Source: Filimonas zeae (GTDB lineage: Bacteria; Bacteroidota; Bacteroidia; Chitinophagales; Chitinophagaceae). Taken from it: a DNA stretch of 64,000 bases. The DNA is taken from positions 372,001 to 436,000 of the forward strand of contig NZ_BMIB01000006.1 of the NCBI RefSeq assembly GCF_014641615.1, written 5' to 3'. A model generated the notes under the pieces. It ran no database searches and was not told the origin of the DNA. It worked only from the letters and a program-made list of their open reading frames with translations. The position numbers and the translations under genes are program-made. Below are positions 43,942 to 51,917 of the stretch, one piece after another (within the stretch, counting starts at the first letter, position 1; each line of letters opens with the position of its first letter).

Positions 43942-45861
43942 TTAATAATCCCGGCTTTCCCATTTAGACTGCTGGGTATTGGGTATACGTATAAAAATAT
44001 AGGTGCCGGTTCCGGACATTTCAGAATGCATTTTTTTGCCGGAGGTGATATGAAAAATGCCGTTTAACAGCTGTACCCGACTTTCGATATTGCGTATGCC
44101 AATGCCCTTTTTAATTTTCAGGGTTTCGGTATCTATACCAACGCCGTTATCTTCTACTGTTATAAGCAGATCTTTTTTACGGTACATAAACTCAATATTT
44201 ACCGCACTGGCCTGGGCATGTTTAATAATATTGGTCATTATTTCCTGAATAATACGGAATATGCTCAGCCGCACATCTTCAGAAAAATACTCATCCGTGT
44301 GTTTAGAGGTAAACTGAATATCTAGCTGATCACCCTTTTTCTGTTGAATATCCTGGATGTATAAATCTATAACCCGGTTCAGAGAATTGTTTTTAATATA
44401 GGCGGGCATCAGGTTATGCGAAATATTTCTGGCTTCTACCTGTGCGGTACCTACATCTTCACTTATAGCTACCAGATTCTGACTGATGCCGGCAGCAGCT
44501 ACCGCTGCATTTCTGGACAGGTTTAATAAATTAAAACGGATGGCTGTAAGTGTTCCTGAAATGCCATCATGAATTTCTTTGGCAGTATTGAACCGTTCAC
44601 TTTCCTGGGCCTGTATAATTTTGCGGTAGGTTCTTATTTTATAAGAAGTATATCTTCTGGCAATAGCATAAGTAAGTAAAACAATTTCAATGAGAATGCC
44701 GCTCTGCAACATGGTTTCTGTATAAAAAGAGGCGGGCGCTAAACCCCACTCCAGCAGGGCCAGATTAAAAATGCCGGATACTTTAATAATACTGGCTATA
44801 AAGTAATACCTGGCTGCTGCCGTGCCTTTAACCAGACTGGCAATAAGAGAATACAGTACCACCAGTATGCTTATGAGAATAACGGTAAGGAAAACCGAGA
44901 GGTAGGCATTATTTACAGCAAAGCTGTGGTTATTAAGATTTACAAATAAAGGCACAATGGCTACGACTATCAAACCTGCTTTACACAGGTTTCCTATTTT
45001 ACACAGCCAGGGGTGGCGGTTCCTGGTATCCAGCAATACCTGACTTATCTGAATGTTCAGGAGCATGTTCAGCGATGAAAACACCGGCGCTATCATGGTG
45101 TTGAGTGCAGGGTAATCGTTCCAGACAAATTCAAAACCCAGTCCAAAGTAACCGAGGAACCAGATAATGGAAGTGAGTATGTAAAGCCCGTAATACAAGT
45201 ACAGTTTGTGCCGGGTGTTGATGTAAAACAGAAAACTGAAAATGGTTACAAACAACAGTAACCCGTAGGTAATACCATCTGTAAGGTAATTCTGGTTAAC
45301 GGTGCTTTCAAAGGCTTTTCGTTTGTATACCCGTATGGGTAGCAACAGCGTATGGCCTATCTGATTTACGTACAGAAAATACTCCTTCTTTTCAGCCTTA
45401 TCCAGAGAGATAACGTATTGAAAATTTTTGTGCAGCAAACCCCTTTCCTCAAAAGGATAAAAATCACCCAGTTTACCCAGCGATCGGGAACTGTCTGTAC
45501 TTACTTCAAACAACTCCAGTTCATTTAAACGCGGGCTTTGAATATCAATTACCATCTGATTGCTCACCGTGTCCTCATTCCTTATGGCAAAATGAAACCA
45601 ATAATACTTCTTAGCAATACCTCCGTTTAATACCGCAGCCTTTACGGGTGAAAACCTGTTTTCAGCATACTGCTGCAATACGGAAGAAAAAGGGAGATGG
45701 CTATTGTTTGTCTTGTACATTAGCCAGTTATTAGAATGGAATGAATATTCAGACTGGCGGCTGGTTACTATAATGGTACTATCGCTGGCCAGCAGCGTAC
45801 TAGCCATACTTATATTCAAAAGCACAGCAGAGAACACTACCCACCATTTTTTCATTCGCAT
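43942..45861 (-). CDS. 7TMR-DISM sensor histidine kinase (HisKA_3 type)
   Basis: About 639 aa from the ATG at 45861, chosen because it gives a clean signal peptide (KKWWVVFSAVLLN...TLLAS); the frame opens at 45945. Extracellular 7TMR-DISM domain, then seven membrane helices, a helix with the phosphoacceptor His in KEIHDGISGTL, and an ATPase domain (EIMTNIIKHAQAS; DNGVGID; GIGIRNIESRVQLLNG). This NarX/DesK-like class phosphorylates LuxR-type response regulators, but none is adjacent. The extracellular domain type often binds carbohydrates. Confidence 0.9.
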   Translation of the reverse strand: MRMKKWWVVFSAVLLNISMASTLLASDSTIIVTSRQSEYSFHSNNWLMYKTNNSHLPFSSVLQQYAENRFSPVKAAVLNGGIAKKYYWFHFAIRNEDTVSNQMVIDIQSPRLNELELFEVSTDSSRSLGKLGDFYPFEERGLLHKNFQYVISLDKAEKKEYFLYVNQIGHTLLLPIRVYKRKAFESTVNQNYLTDGITYGLLLFVTIFSFLFYINTRHKLYLYYGLYILTSIIWFLGYFGLGFEFVWNDYPALNTMIAPVFSSLNMLLNIQISQVLLDTRNRHPWLCKIGNLCKAGLIVVAIVPLFVNLNNHSFAVNNAYLSVFLTVILISILVVLYSLIASLVKGTAAARYYFIASIIKVSGIFNLALLEWGLAPASFYTETMLQSGILIEIVLLTYAIARRYTSYKIRTYRKIIQAQESERFNTAKEIHDGISGTLTAIRFNLLNLSRNAAVAAAGISQNLVAISEDVGTAQVEARNISHNLMPAYIKNNSLNRVIDLYIQDIQQKKGDQLDIQFTSKHTDEYFSEDVRLSIFRIIQEIMTNIIKHAQASAVNIEFMYRKKDLLITVEDNGVGIDTETLKIKKGIGIRNIESRVQLLNGIFHITSGKKMHSEMSGTGTYIFIRIPNTQQSKWESRDY

Positions 45862-45945
45862 TGGCGGCTTTTTGCCTGCAAACAAGTGTTGAAAAACAAC
45901 CATAGTTGTTACAGATAAATGATAAGTACGTTGCAGAAATGCCAT

Positions 45946-46295
45946 ATCAGGTAAATAAGGGTGTGCAGTACAGTTATATAACAGGGTTGAGTAATGCTAT
46001 AGTGGTAAGGCGCTTCCGTTAGGTTCCACCGGTGCACAAATCGCTGAAGGGCAAAGCCATAAGCCGGCGTACAAATGCTTTGTTAGCGATTGCAAAAGCG
46101 GAATCCCTAACGGCGCGTCTGAAAAAACAAACCAAAAATTAGTCCAAATGAAGCATTTTTTACCAAAATGCAAAACTCATCCACCTTAAAATGCAATTAA
46201 TCTCTCAATTAGCACTCTTCCGGTAACCAATTGATTCTGAATATGCTTATATTTAGAACAGTAATCCAACTACTGTTTTTAAAATTCATCCCCCC
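45946..46295. other. Intergenic region with a long nested stem-loop
   Basis: Between divergent genes. At 46011-46117 arms pair in order: CCGTTAGG (46016-46023) with CCTAACGG (46106-46113), AATCGCT (46039-46045) with AGCGATT (46085-46091), CAAAGC (46052-46057) with GCTTTG (46077-46082). The rest is AT-rich and probably holds both promoters. Confidence 0.6.
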
Positions 46296-47114
46296 ATGAG
46301 AAAACTGTTTGCCATTATTGCTATGTGTATTGCCTGTGGGGTTACCCGGGCACAATCGTATCAGCGTTTTAATAACGACTCCATTGTAACGGAGGCGAAA
46401 AGGCTGTTGAACGCCAGGCTGGTGGGCAGAATAACTGAAAACTGGCTGATGCAGCAGGATGACCGGAAGTTTGCTACCGCTGGTTTCTTTTCTTATGAAG
46501 AAGCTGGTGGCCAGAAATGCATTCTTTTTTCTGAGGAAGATACCCCGGTTGTACTTACTACCTTATGGTTTGCCGGTAGCCCCCGGGAGGAAACAGTGAG
46601 CATGGACAGCACGCACAGACTGTTTACCCCTTATGAGCGGGACCTGTACACAATAAGAAAACAGACAGAGCAACAGATAGTTGCTGATGCGGGCTTTAAA
46701 AAAAGCAACAATACCCGCTGGAATATTATCCCTTTTATTGATGAGCATTTTAAACGTGTGTATGTGTTTGCTGATGCCGGAAGCAATGGCACTGTTGTTT
46801 TTGGTAACGATTACCTGCTTAGTTTTGATGAAGCCAATCAGTGGCAAACCACCCGCGCCCTGCATCAGAACACCATTCCGCTCAATTACCGGGAGGGCAA
46901 AGATGACGAGCCCATTACTACCGTACACCATCATTCCGGATGTGCGGCCAGCTGCTTAACTGCTACAGATATTTCTACAGTTATGCTTTATGGCAAATGT
47001 GCCAACTGGCGAAAGCACATGGTAATATCCAAATCCTACGTTTCTATATGGGATTGCGAAAAAGATGAACTGGTAACCCTTACTGTAAAAGACTGGGAGA
47101 GGCAGCATAAGTAA
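46296..47114 (+). CDS. Exported protein of unknown function
   Basis: 272 aa. Signal peptide MRKLFAIIAMCIACGVTRAQ. The mature part is mixed alpha/beta with no family I recognise. A short motif TTVHHHSGCAASC near residue 210 gathers three His and two Cys and could bind metal. Single gene divergent from the sensor kinase. Confidence 0.6.
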   Translation: MRKLFAIIAMCIACGVTRAQSYQRFNNDSIVTEAKRLLNARLVGRITENWLMQQDDRKFATAGFFSYEEAGGQKCILFSEEDTPVVLTTLWFAGSPREETVSMDSTHRLFTPYERDLYTIRKQTEQQIVADAGFKKSNNTRWNIIPFIDEHFKRVYVFADAGSNGTVVFGNDYLLSFDEANQWQTTRALHQNTIPLNYREGKDDEPITTVHHHSGCAASCLTATDISTVMLYGKCANWRKHMVISKSYVSIWDCEKDELVTLTVKDWERQHK

Positions 47115-47130
47115 GTTCCTGTAACACAGG

Positions 47131-47658
47131 TTACCCTTCGGTTATTTCAAACCGGCTTTTCATAATGGCCAGTGCATTTTCAGTGGCATCTTCATCGCTG
47201 TATATAGCACCGGGCATGGCTATAAGCCGTTTTCTGATCTTGCCGTTTTCATCTGCAAAATGAATGGTGAAGTAAGCGCGGGTAATGCCGTTGCCTGCAT
47301 TTTTAAACTGGATGCGTTTGATGTTATCTATGAGAATAACGGGAGTAGCGGAATGGTTGGTAGTGCGGATAATACCGTATACCAGAAAAGAAGCAATACA
47401 AATAAATATCAGTGCCGGCCCGTACACATCATTCTGTATGGCGTTGAAGGCTGCATAAAGCAGGCCCACACAAAGTGCGGAATATATTAACAAAATGCGG
47501 GAAGTGTTTTGCCCAAAAGTGAGCGTAGCCATATCGCCGATAATACCGGTACGGGTAAGTACAATTTTATCGGGCAGAATATGACAGTAGCCTGTCTTTG
47601 TTTTAAAGGTCAGGTCGTTAACTACCAGTGCTTCGTTTTCTTCAGTAAGTGTTTGCAT
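47131..47658 (-). CDS. Small membrane protein with PH-like soluble domain
   Basis: 175 aa from the ATG at 47658; the frame is open upstream but that extension is unlike protein. Two adjacent helices (ILLIYSALCVGLLYAAFNAI; GPALIFICIASFLVYGII) follow a beta-rich N-terminus, and a beta-rich C-terminus includes IDNIKRIQFKNAGNGITRAYF. The layout resembles YcxB/bPH-like membrane proteins, but I cannot assign a family. Confidence 0.6.
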   Translation of the reverse strand: MQTLTEENEALVVNDLTFKTKTGYCHILPDKIVLTRTGIIGDMATLTFGQNTSRILLIYSALCVGLLYAAFNAIQNDVYGPALIFICIASFLVYGIIRTTNHSATPVILIDNIKRIQFKNAGNGITRAYFTIHFADENGKIRKRLIAMPGAIYSDEDATENALAIMKSRFEITEG

Positions 47659-47834
47659 AACATATAAACGGCTACTTTGTAAAATACAAAATCTGTGCTT
47701 ATTCTCTATGGGCAACGGAGTAACACTGTTTGCGGGCAGAAAACGGTGGTGGTGGTAAAGGTTGTGTTGCCTCACTGCCGGGTTATATGTTTTTACGGCA
47801 TGTATTTTTAGTAATACAGGGTAAAGCAAATACC

Positions 47835-48068
47835 ATGCGTTGCAAAGAAAAAGAACTGTTTATACCATATCCCACAGGTGAGCAAACCCGTGTATATATG
47901 AATTGTACCGATGTGGGACCTTTGTTCACCGTATTTCTGGCAGGGGAGGAAGGTAATATTACGCTTTACTCCCAAACGGATGCTACAGGAACGGAAACAT
48001 GGTATGAAGGAGATGGAATAGTTTCTGACCGGGCAGCAGAGATAGGTAAACTACTGGAAATCAATTAA
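47835..48068 (+). CDS. Hypothetical 77-aa protein
   Basis: From the ATG at 47835: MRCKEKELFIPYPTGEQTR at the start, then VGPLFTVFLAGEEGN and a C-terminal helix SDRAAEIGKLLEIN. Acidic, soluble. No family recognised. The frame opens earlier at 47730, but the preceding residues look non-coding. Confidence 0.5.
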   Translation: MRCKEKELFIPYPTGEQTRVYMNCTDVGPLFTVFLAGEEGNITLYSQTDATGTETWYEGDGIVSDRAAEIGKLLEIN

Positions 48069-48366
48069 AAACATGGCGGGTAACGGATGCATGCCCTATA
48101 GAAGCAGCTATTACTGGCATGTTTTGTGATAATGCCACTGCGGCAGTTTGTACAGAAAGAAAGGTTGACTGATTGGGAAAACTTGTAGATATCTGACAAA
48201 GGCAATGTAAGCTTAACAAAAGATGTTATTTTATTCCGTACCTTCGTGTGCGTTAATAATTTGAGTTTTCAGCATTTTGTAAGTGAATTGTCCTGATAAT
48301 AGTTAGCTTTCTTTTACTCCTGCTTTTGCCTCAGATAATTTTGTTTTATTTTTTTAATATTTAGTA
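48069..48366 (+). promoter_or_regulatory. Upstream region and long leader of the RRM gene
   Basis: 298 bp without a gene. TACCTTCG at 48239-48246 is close to TAnnTTTG and would give a leader of ~115 nt, AT-rich and T-rich near the ATG. A short CATGCC/GGCATG inverted repeat occurs near 48090-48120. A long leader fits post-transcriptional or cold-type control but no known motif is seen. Confidence 0.4.
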
Positions 48367-48654
48367 ATGAACATTTACGTTTCAAATTTAAGCTTCAACG
48401 TGCAGGATGAAGACTTAAGAGCTTATTTCGAAGAATATGGCGAAGTAACATCCGCTAAAGTAATCATAGACAGAGAAACTGGCCGTAGCCGTGGTTTTGG
48501 TTTTGTTGAAATGCCTGATCAGGCTTCTGCTGAAGCAGCTATCAGCGGTCTGGATGGCGCTAGCGTTGAAGGTCGCTCTATGAGAGTGAACGAAGCTAAA
48601 CCAAGAGAAGAGAAGAAGCCAAGATCTTCTTACTCTAACAACAACCGTTGGTAA
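48367..48654 (+). CDS. RRM-domain RNA-binding protein
   Basis: 95 aa. One RNA recognition motif: RNP-2 IYVSNL (3-8) and RNP-1 SRGFGFVEM (~39-47), then a basic low-complexity tail (REEKKPRSSYSNNNRW). Bacteroidota lack Hfq commonly and use such RRM proteins (RbpA/B type) in RNA regulation. A 16-bp palindromic terminator follows. Confidence 0.93.
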   Translation: MNIYVSNLSFNVQDEDLRAYFEEYGEVTSAKVIIDRETGRSRGFGFVEMPDQASAEAAISGLDGASVEGRSMRVNEAKPREEKKPRSSYSNNNRW

Positions 48655-48683
48655 GAGCTTAAGTTTCACGGAGAACTTACTAG

Positions 48684-48720
48684 AGAGGCCGTTCTGCAAT
48701 TGCAGAACGGCCTCTTTGTT
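48684..48720. terminator. Bidirectional terminator
   Basis: A perfect 32-nt palindrome with 16-bp arms starting AGAGGCCGTTCTGCAA, flanked by TTGTTTG on the plus strand. It serves the RRM gene and the convergent ThuA gene. Confidence 0.85.
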
Positions 48721-48738
48721 TGCGCGGATAACTGATAG

Positions 48739-49473
48739 TTATTCTTTCATGCTCCATTGTAAACCCTGCCAGAAGTGTTGCGTTAGCATGGTATCGCTGA
48801 AAGTTTCGGGCATATGGCCGAAGTTGGAATAAAAAGCCCTGCCACCATCATACTCATGATACCAGGCCAGCGGGTGAAAGTCGCCCATTTTTCCGCCCTG
48901 ATAACTTTTTTCATCTACCCGTATCAGAAACTGAAGGCCGGAAGTATTTACCGATTTAAAATCGTAGAACTCATCTTTATGGTAAAACGAATCCGGTAAA
49001 AACGATGTGGCCGGGAAGGTTTTATTGAGGGTGATGATTTTAGCGGTTTGAATATGCGGGTGACTTACAAAATAAGCACCTGCCAGCTTGTTATACCATG
49101 GCCAGTCAAACTCGGTATCGGTAGCAGCGTGAATGCCTACATAACCACCGCCCGCCTGAATGTATTTTTCAAAAGCCGCCTGCTGCGCAGGGTTCAGCAC
49201 ATCGCCGGTAGTGTTTAGCCACACTACCGCACTGTACGTTTTGAGGTTGTCGGTAGTAAATATACCTGCATCTGTAGTAGTATCTGCCACAAAACCATGC
49301 TGAGTACCCAGGCGCATGAAGAATGCATTACCCTCTTTAATAGAAGCGTGATGAAAGCCTTTGGTAAGAGAGAAAACGAGCACCCGTTTAACAGGGGCCG
49401 GTTCGGTAGACTGGCAGGCATAAACAGCCAGGAACACGGCAGCTATAGTGCCGATGGAAGCAAACAATCGCAT
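48739..49473 (-). CDS. ThuA-domain exported protein
   Basis: 244 aa. An N-terminal signal ends at AVYACQS, consistent with a lipoprotein (Cys20). The ThuA/trehalose-utilisation-like fold is shown by VFSLTKGFHHASIKEG, VVWLNTTGDVLNPAQQAAFEKYIQAGGG in part, GGGYVGIHAATDTEF, and GRAFYSNFGHMPETF. ThuA-like proteins are glutamine-amidotransferase-like; the known examples act on sugars such as ketotrehalose. Substrate unknown here. Confidence 0.87.
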   Translation of the reverse strand: MRLFASIGTIAAVFLAVYACQSTEPAPVKRVLVFSLTKGFHHASIKEGNAFFMRLGTQHGFVADTTTDAGIFTTDNLKTYSAVVWLNTTGDVLNPAQQAAFEKYIQAGGGYVGIHAATDTEFDWPWYNKLAGAYFVSHPHIQTAKIITLNKTFPATSFLPDSFYHKDEFYDFKSVNTSGLQFLIRVDEKSYQGGKMGDFHPLAWYHEYDGGRAFYSNFGHMPETFSDTMLTQHFWQGLQWSMKE

Positions 49474-49498
49474 AGTTATGGTGTGTTTTTATTGGCAA

Positions 49499-49771
49499 TT
49501 ATCGGTTAAAAAGTCCACCCATCAATTTTCCGAGTTTGATAAGCGTAGCCCTCAGGTTCACCGGATCTTTTTCATAACCAGCCACCTCATTTCTTAATAC
49601 ATCAAAGCTATCGTAAAACGGCGTTTCTATAAAAGCGTACTTGTTGAGTATCGACAGTGTTTCTTCAATAAAACCGGTAGCTTCTCTGTGCAACTTAAAA
49701 CTATGTGGTGGATCCAGTAAATATTGTTTGATTTCAGTTAACCGTACAATATCTGCATTACTGATTTTCAT
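49499..49771 (-). CDS. Hypothetical 90-aa helical protein
   Basis: Predicted mainly alpha-helical, charged, soluble (ADIVRLTEIKQYLLDPPHSF; FIEETLSILNKYAFIET; LIKLGKLMGGLFN). No family recognised. It lies 25 bp upstream of ThuA on the same strand and may share its transcript. Its upstream side faces the phased 11-bp array. Confidence 0.5.
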   Translation of the reverse strand: MKISNADIVRLTEIKQYLLDPPHSFKLHREATGFIEETLSILNKYAFIETPFYDSFDVLRNEVAGYEKDPVNLRATLIKLGKLMGGLFNR

Positions 49772-50130
49772 ACTGCAAAATTAAATAATTGGTCAATTGC
49801 CTGCATGTTAAAGTAATGATGGCTGGTTGCTGCGTGTGAGCTACGGGGAGAACCTATACAGATACTGAAGTGGTAACGATAAAACCATGGTGTTGATAGG
49901 GAGTTGATATGGACCAGACATGGACTTGATATGGGCTTTTCCACATTTTTGGGTAGGGTTGTCCACAGCTGATACGCGATCCTGTATGGCAGAACCACGC
50001 AATTTTCCGTTTTAATATTTTCTGCACTGATAATTAAAAGGTTATTCAAAATGCTGCTACCTGACCCATAGGATTAACCCGCAGAATAGGGTGTTTGGCA
50101 AAGTACTTGAATTTATAGGGGTATAACCTT
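49772..50130. other. Intergenic region with phased repeats and DnaA-box-like sites
   Basis: 359 bp between two divergent small genes, with no convincing gene. It holds the 11-bp array at 49893-49969, ending in two DnaA-box-like sequences, and an AT-rich stretch at ~50005-50050. Short open frames here do not look like protein. Confidence 0.5.
49893..49969. repeat. Tandem 11-bp array running into two DnaA-box-like 9-mers
   Basis: Units start at 49893, 49904, 49915 and 49926, consensus TTGATATGGAC. The next 11-bp steps begin with TTTTCCACA (49937) and, one step later, TTGTCCACA (49959), so the box-like sequences keep exactly the same 11-bp phase, 22 bp apart. The DnaA box consensus is TTATNCACA, so each differs at one or two positions. 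Confidence 0.65.
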
Positions 50131-50277
50131 ATGAAAAGTGCATCTTACATACAACCTATTATGCGCATGATACTTCCTCCGGAATTACATGCGTTTACCG
50201 ATCCGCTGGTGTGGAAAGCAATCGGGTTGGATGTGATTTCCCGTTTGCGGGGAACCATACCGCCCGGAGAGTTGTAG
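50131..50277 (+). CDS. Possible 48-aa protein or 5' fragment of a frameshifted gene
   Basis: ATG at 50131 to TAG at 50275. The sequence has a protein-like stretch (MILPPELHAFTDPLVWKAIG). Another frame continues protein-like after this stop (VFVAVFLRNLLQAEALEYF, about 50280-50340), which would fit one gene broken by a frameshift. No family recognised. Confidence 0.35.
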   Translation: MKSASYIQPIMRMILPPELHAFTDPLVWKAIGLDVISRLRGTIPPGEL

Positions 50278-50361
50278 AAAACAGTGTATTTGTTGCTGTT
50301 TTCCTCCGTAACCTTTTACAGGCGGAAGCGTTGGAGTATTTTGAGTGTCTGTATTACTATT

Positions 50362-50781
50362 ATGAACCAACTACAGAGCCTCAAAATAAGCCTCGATTCC
50401 TTTTTGTACCAGACAGAGAAAATCCACCATCATCTGCAAAACCGGTCGGGTACGTTTGATCCGGGATCTATTGATCTGGACTATAAGCTGTATTGCCAGC
50501 AGTATAATGCCATACGGGAGTTTACCCATAACCTGCCCGGTGGCGAAACTATTGATATGCTGAAAAAGCGCATGGCGGGATTACCCGCTATTACAGAGTT
50601 TGATTTCAGGCATGAGCCTTCCGGCTTTTCACTGGATGTGATATTGCCTATTGTAGGCGAGTGGTTAAAAGATACATTTACTACCGGCAAACTACAGGAA
50701 AAGATGGAAGATATTTACCGGGGCTTACACACCATTCAGTTTATGTTGAAGGGGCTTACCAATTCGCAGGTGGCAGACTAA
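50362..50781 (+). CDS. Hypothetical 139-aa protein
   Basis: From the ATG at 50362. Soluble, helical at both ends (LKISLDSFLYQTEKIHHHL; KMEDIYRGLHTIQFMLKGL), with a middle DFRHEPSGFSLDVILPIVGEWLK. No family recognised. It is followed by two interleaved terminators, which supports a real transcript end. Confidence 0.6.
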   Translation: MNQLQSLKISLDSFLYQTEKIHHHLQNRSGTFDPGSIDLDYKLYCQQYNAIREFTHNLPGGETIDMLKKRMAGLPAITEFDFRHEPSGFSLDVILPIVGEWLKDTFTTGKLQEKMEDIYRGLHTIQFMLKGLTNSQVAD

Positions 50782-50788
50782 ATAAAAA

Positions 50789-50811
50789 CGGCAACCTAAA
50801 AAAGGTTGCCG
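50789..50811 (-). terminator. Terminator for the minus-strand repeat protein gene
   Basis: Stem GGCAACCT/AGGTTGCC with a short A-rich loop; on the minus strand it is followed by TTTTTATTT. Confidence 0.75.
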
Positions 50812-50816
50812 CCAAT

Positions 50817-50843
50817 GCGATTGCTGCCTGCAATCGTCTTTTT
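50817..50843 (+). terminator. Terminator for the plus-strand 139-aa gene
   Basis: Stem CGATTGC/GCAATCG with loop TGCCT, followed by TCTTTTTAA on the plus strand. Together with the previous hairpin it forms a back-to-back pair between convergent genes. Confidence 0.8.
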
Positions 50844-50856
50844 AAGGGGCCGTGTT

Positions 50857-51186
50857 TTACCTCAACTTATCTGCGTTGTTTCCGATGCTATAAAATCCTT
50901 TCTGTACCACGGGCCTTTTGTTGTTGGTAGTATTCGCTACATTCAATCGGGGGGATGCTAATTTTGTATCGTTATTCCCGATGGTGTAATAACCTTTCTG
51001 TACAGTAACGGTACCGGCAGATTGTTCAGCAGCTTTTGCCTGTGGAGAAGGCAGCTTAGCCGCGTTATTACCAATGGAATAAAAACCTTTTTTAATATCC
51101 TGTCTTTCGGTTTTATTTTCCTGGGCAGCTACTGTAAGTACGCTTACAGCAAGTATGCCTGCCAGAAGGAAGAATTGCTTTTTCAT
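50857..51186 (-). CDS. Small exported protein with three KGFYSIGNN repeats
   Basis: 109 aa. Signal peptide MKKQFFLLAGILAVSVLTVAAQ. The mature ~87 residues carry three copies of K/QKG-F/Y-Y-S/T-IGNN-x-x-KL at about 33-45, 64-76 and 95-107, separated by Ser/Ala/Thr/Asn-rich linkers of ~18 residues. No enzyme motif, no sorting domain. The protein is short, basic in its repeats and probably periplasmic or outer-membrane associated. I recognise no family. Confidence 0.7.
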   Translation of the reverse strand: MKKQFFLLAGILAVSVLTVAAQENKTERQDIKKGFYSIGNNAAKLPSPQAKAAEQSAGTVTVQKGYYTIGNNDTKLASPRLNVANTTNNKRPVVQKGFYSIGNNADKLR

Positions 51187-51322
51187 AACTGTTCAATAAA
51201 AGTATTTTAGAATAAGATCTATCGTGTTTTTATTACATATTATACCACTGGTGGTACCCCGTGCTTTTGTCGGGATAGTCCTGGCAGTAATTCCCCTGTA
51301 AAATGGGTTATGGTAATAAGAA

Positions 51323-51694
51323 TCAGATCAGAAGCACGCAGTGTCTGATGTAAAGAGCGGCGGGAGGGCCGGCATCAGTCTGGCGGGTAAAGTGCTTAAC
51401 TGTATAATTTCCTACGGAGATAGGAGAATAAGAAACAAAACGGTTGGTGGCAACACCGGCACGGGGCATTTTAATTTTACCCGGAGCAGGCGTATGGTGA
51501 GAATTTGCTTTAATACCCTGGCCGCCATCTTCCATAGCAACAAAGTTGCTATCGTCGTTAGCGCTGTCACCGGTGAAAAAGTAAGTAGAAGCATCAGAAA
51601 ACGCGTCAGCCTCTGACCAGGGAGTATCGCTGGCTACACCTACCGTAAAGGAGAGGTATATCAGAGTTAATATAAAGGCCGACAATTTTTTCAT
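51323..51694 (-). CDS. Small exported protein of unknown function
   Basis: 123 aa from the ATG at 51694. Signal peptide KKLSAFILTLIYLSFTVGVAS. The mature part has an acidic middle (SANDDSNFVAMEDGG) and a His/Pro/basic segment (HHTPAPGKIKMPRAG), ending LYIRHCVLLI. It resembles the short exported proteins found near metal-efflux genes in Chitinophagaceae, from memory only; no efflux gene is adjacent. Confidence 0.5.
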   Translation of the reverse strand: MKKLSAFILTLIYLSFTVGVASDTPWSEADAFSDASTYFFTGDSANDDSNFVAMEDGGQGIKANSHHTPAPGKIKMPRAGVATNRFVSYSPISVGNYTVKHFTRQTDAGPPAALYIRHCVLLI

Positions 51695-51917
51695 AATACT
51701 CCGCAAATCTACGTTTGTTATCGGTGAACTGTATTGATTGAACTGTTAAAAACCGTAAAATGAAGCAAAACGCCTACCTTACCATATAGATTGTTTAAGG
51801 GATGCCGATAAGCAATCTGCTGCTAAACAACCGGTTATCACCGGTAAAGTTTCCTTACCGGTAACTGTTATTTTTTTGATAACTACACCCTAAAAGGAGT
51901 GTGTATCTTAGATAATT

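Noticed and set aside
46011..46117. Integron attC recombination site
   Set aside because: An attC reads RYYYAAC at the left and GTTRRRY at the right. Here GTTAGGT is on the left and CCCTAAC on the right, the reverse order, and there is no cassette or integrase.
48663..48676. An eighth parS site after the RRM gene
   Set aside because: GTTTCACGGAGAAC loses the central CACGTG palindrome, and it lies 16 kb from the cluster; probably chance.
49768..50049. A 93-codon open frame on the minus strand
   Set aside because: It runs across the phased repeats and DnaA-box-like sites and its product has no protein-like character.
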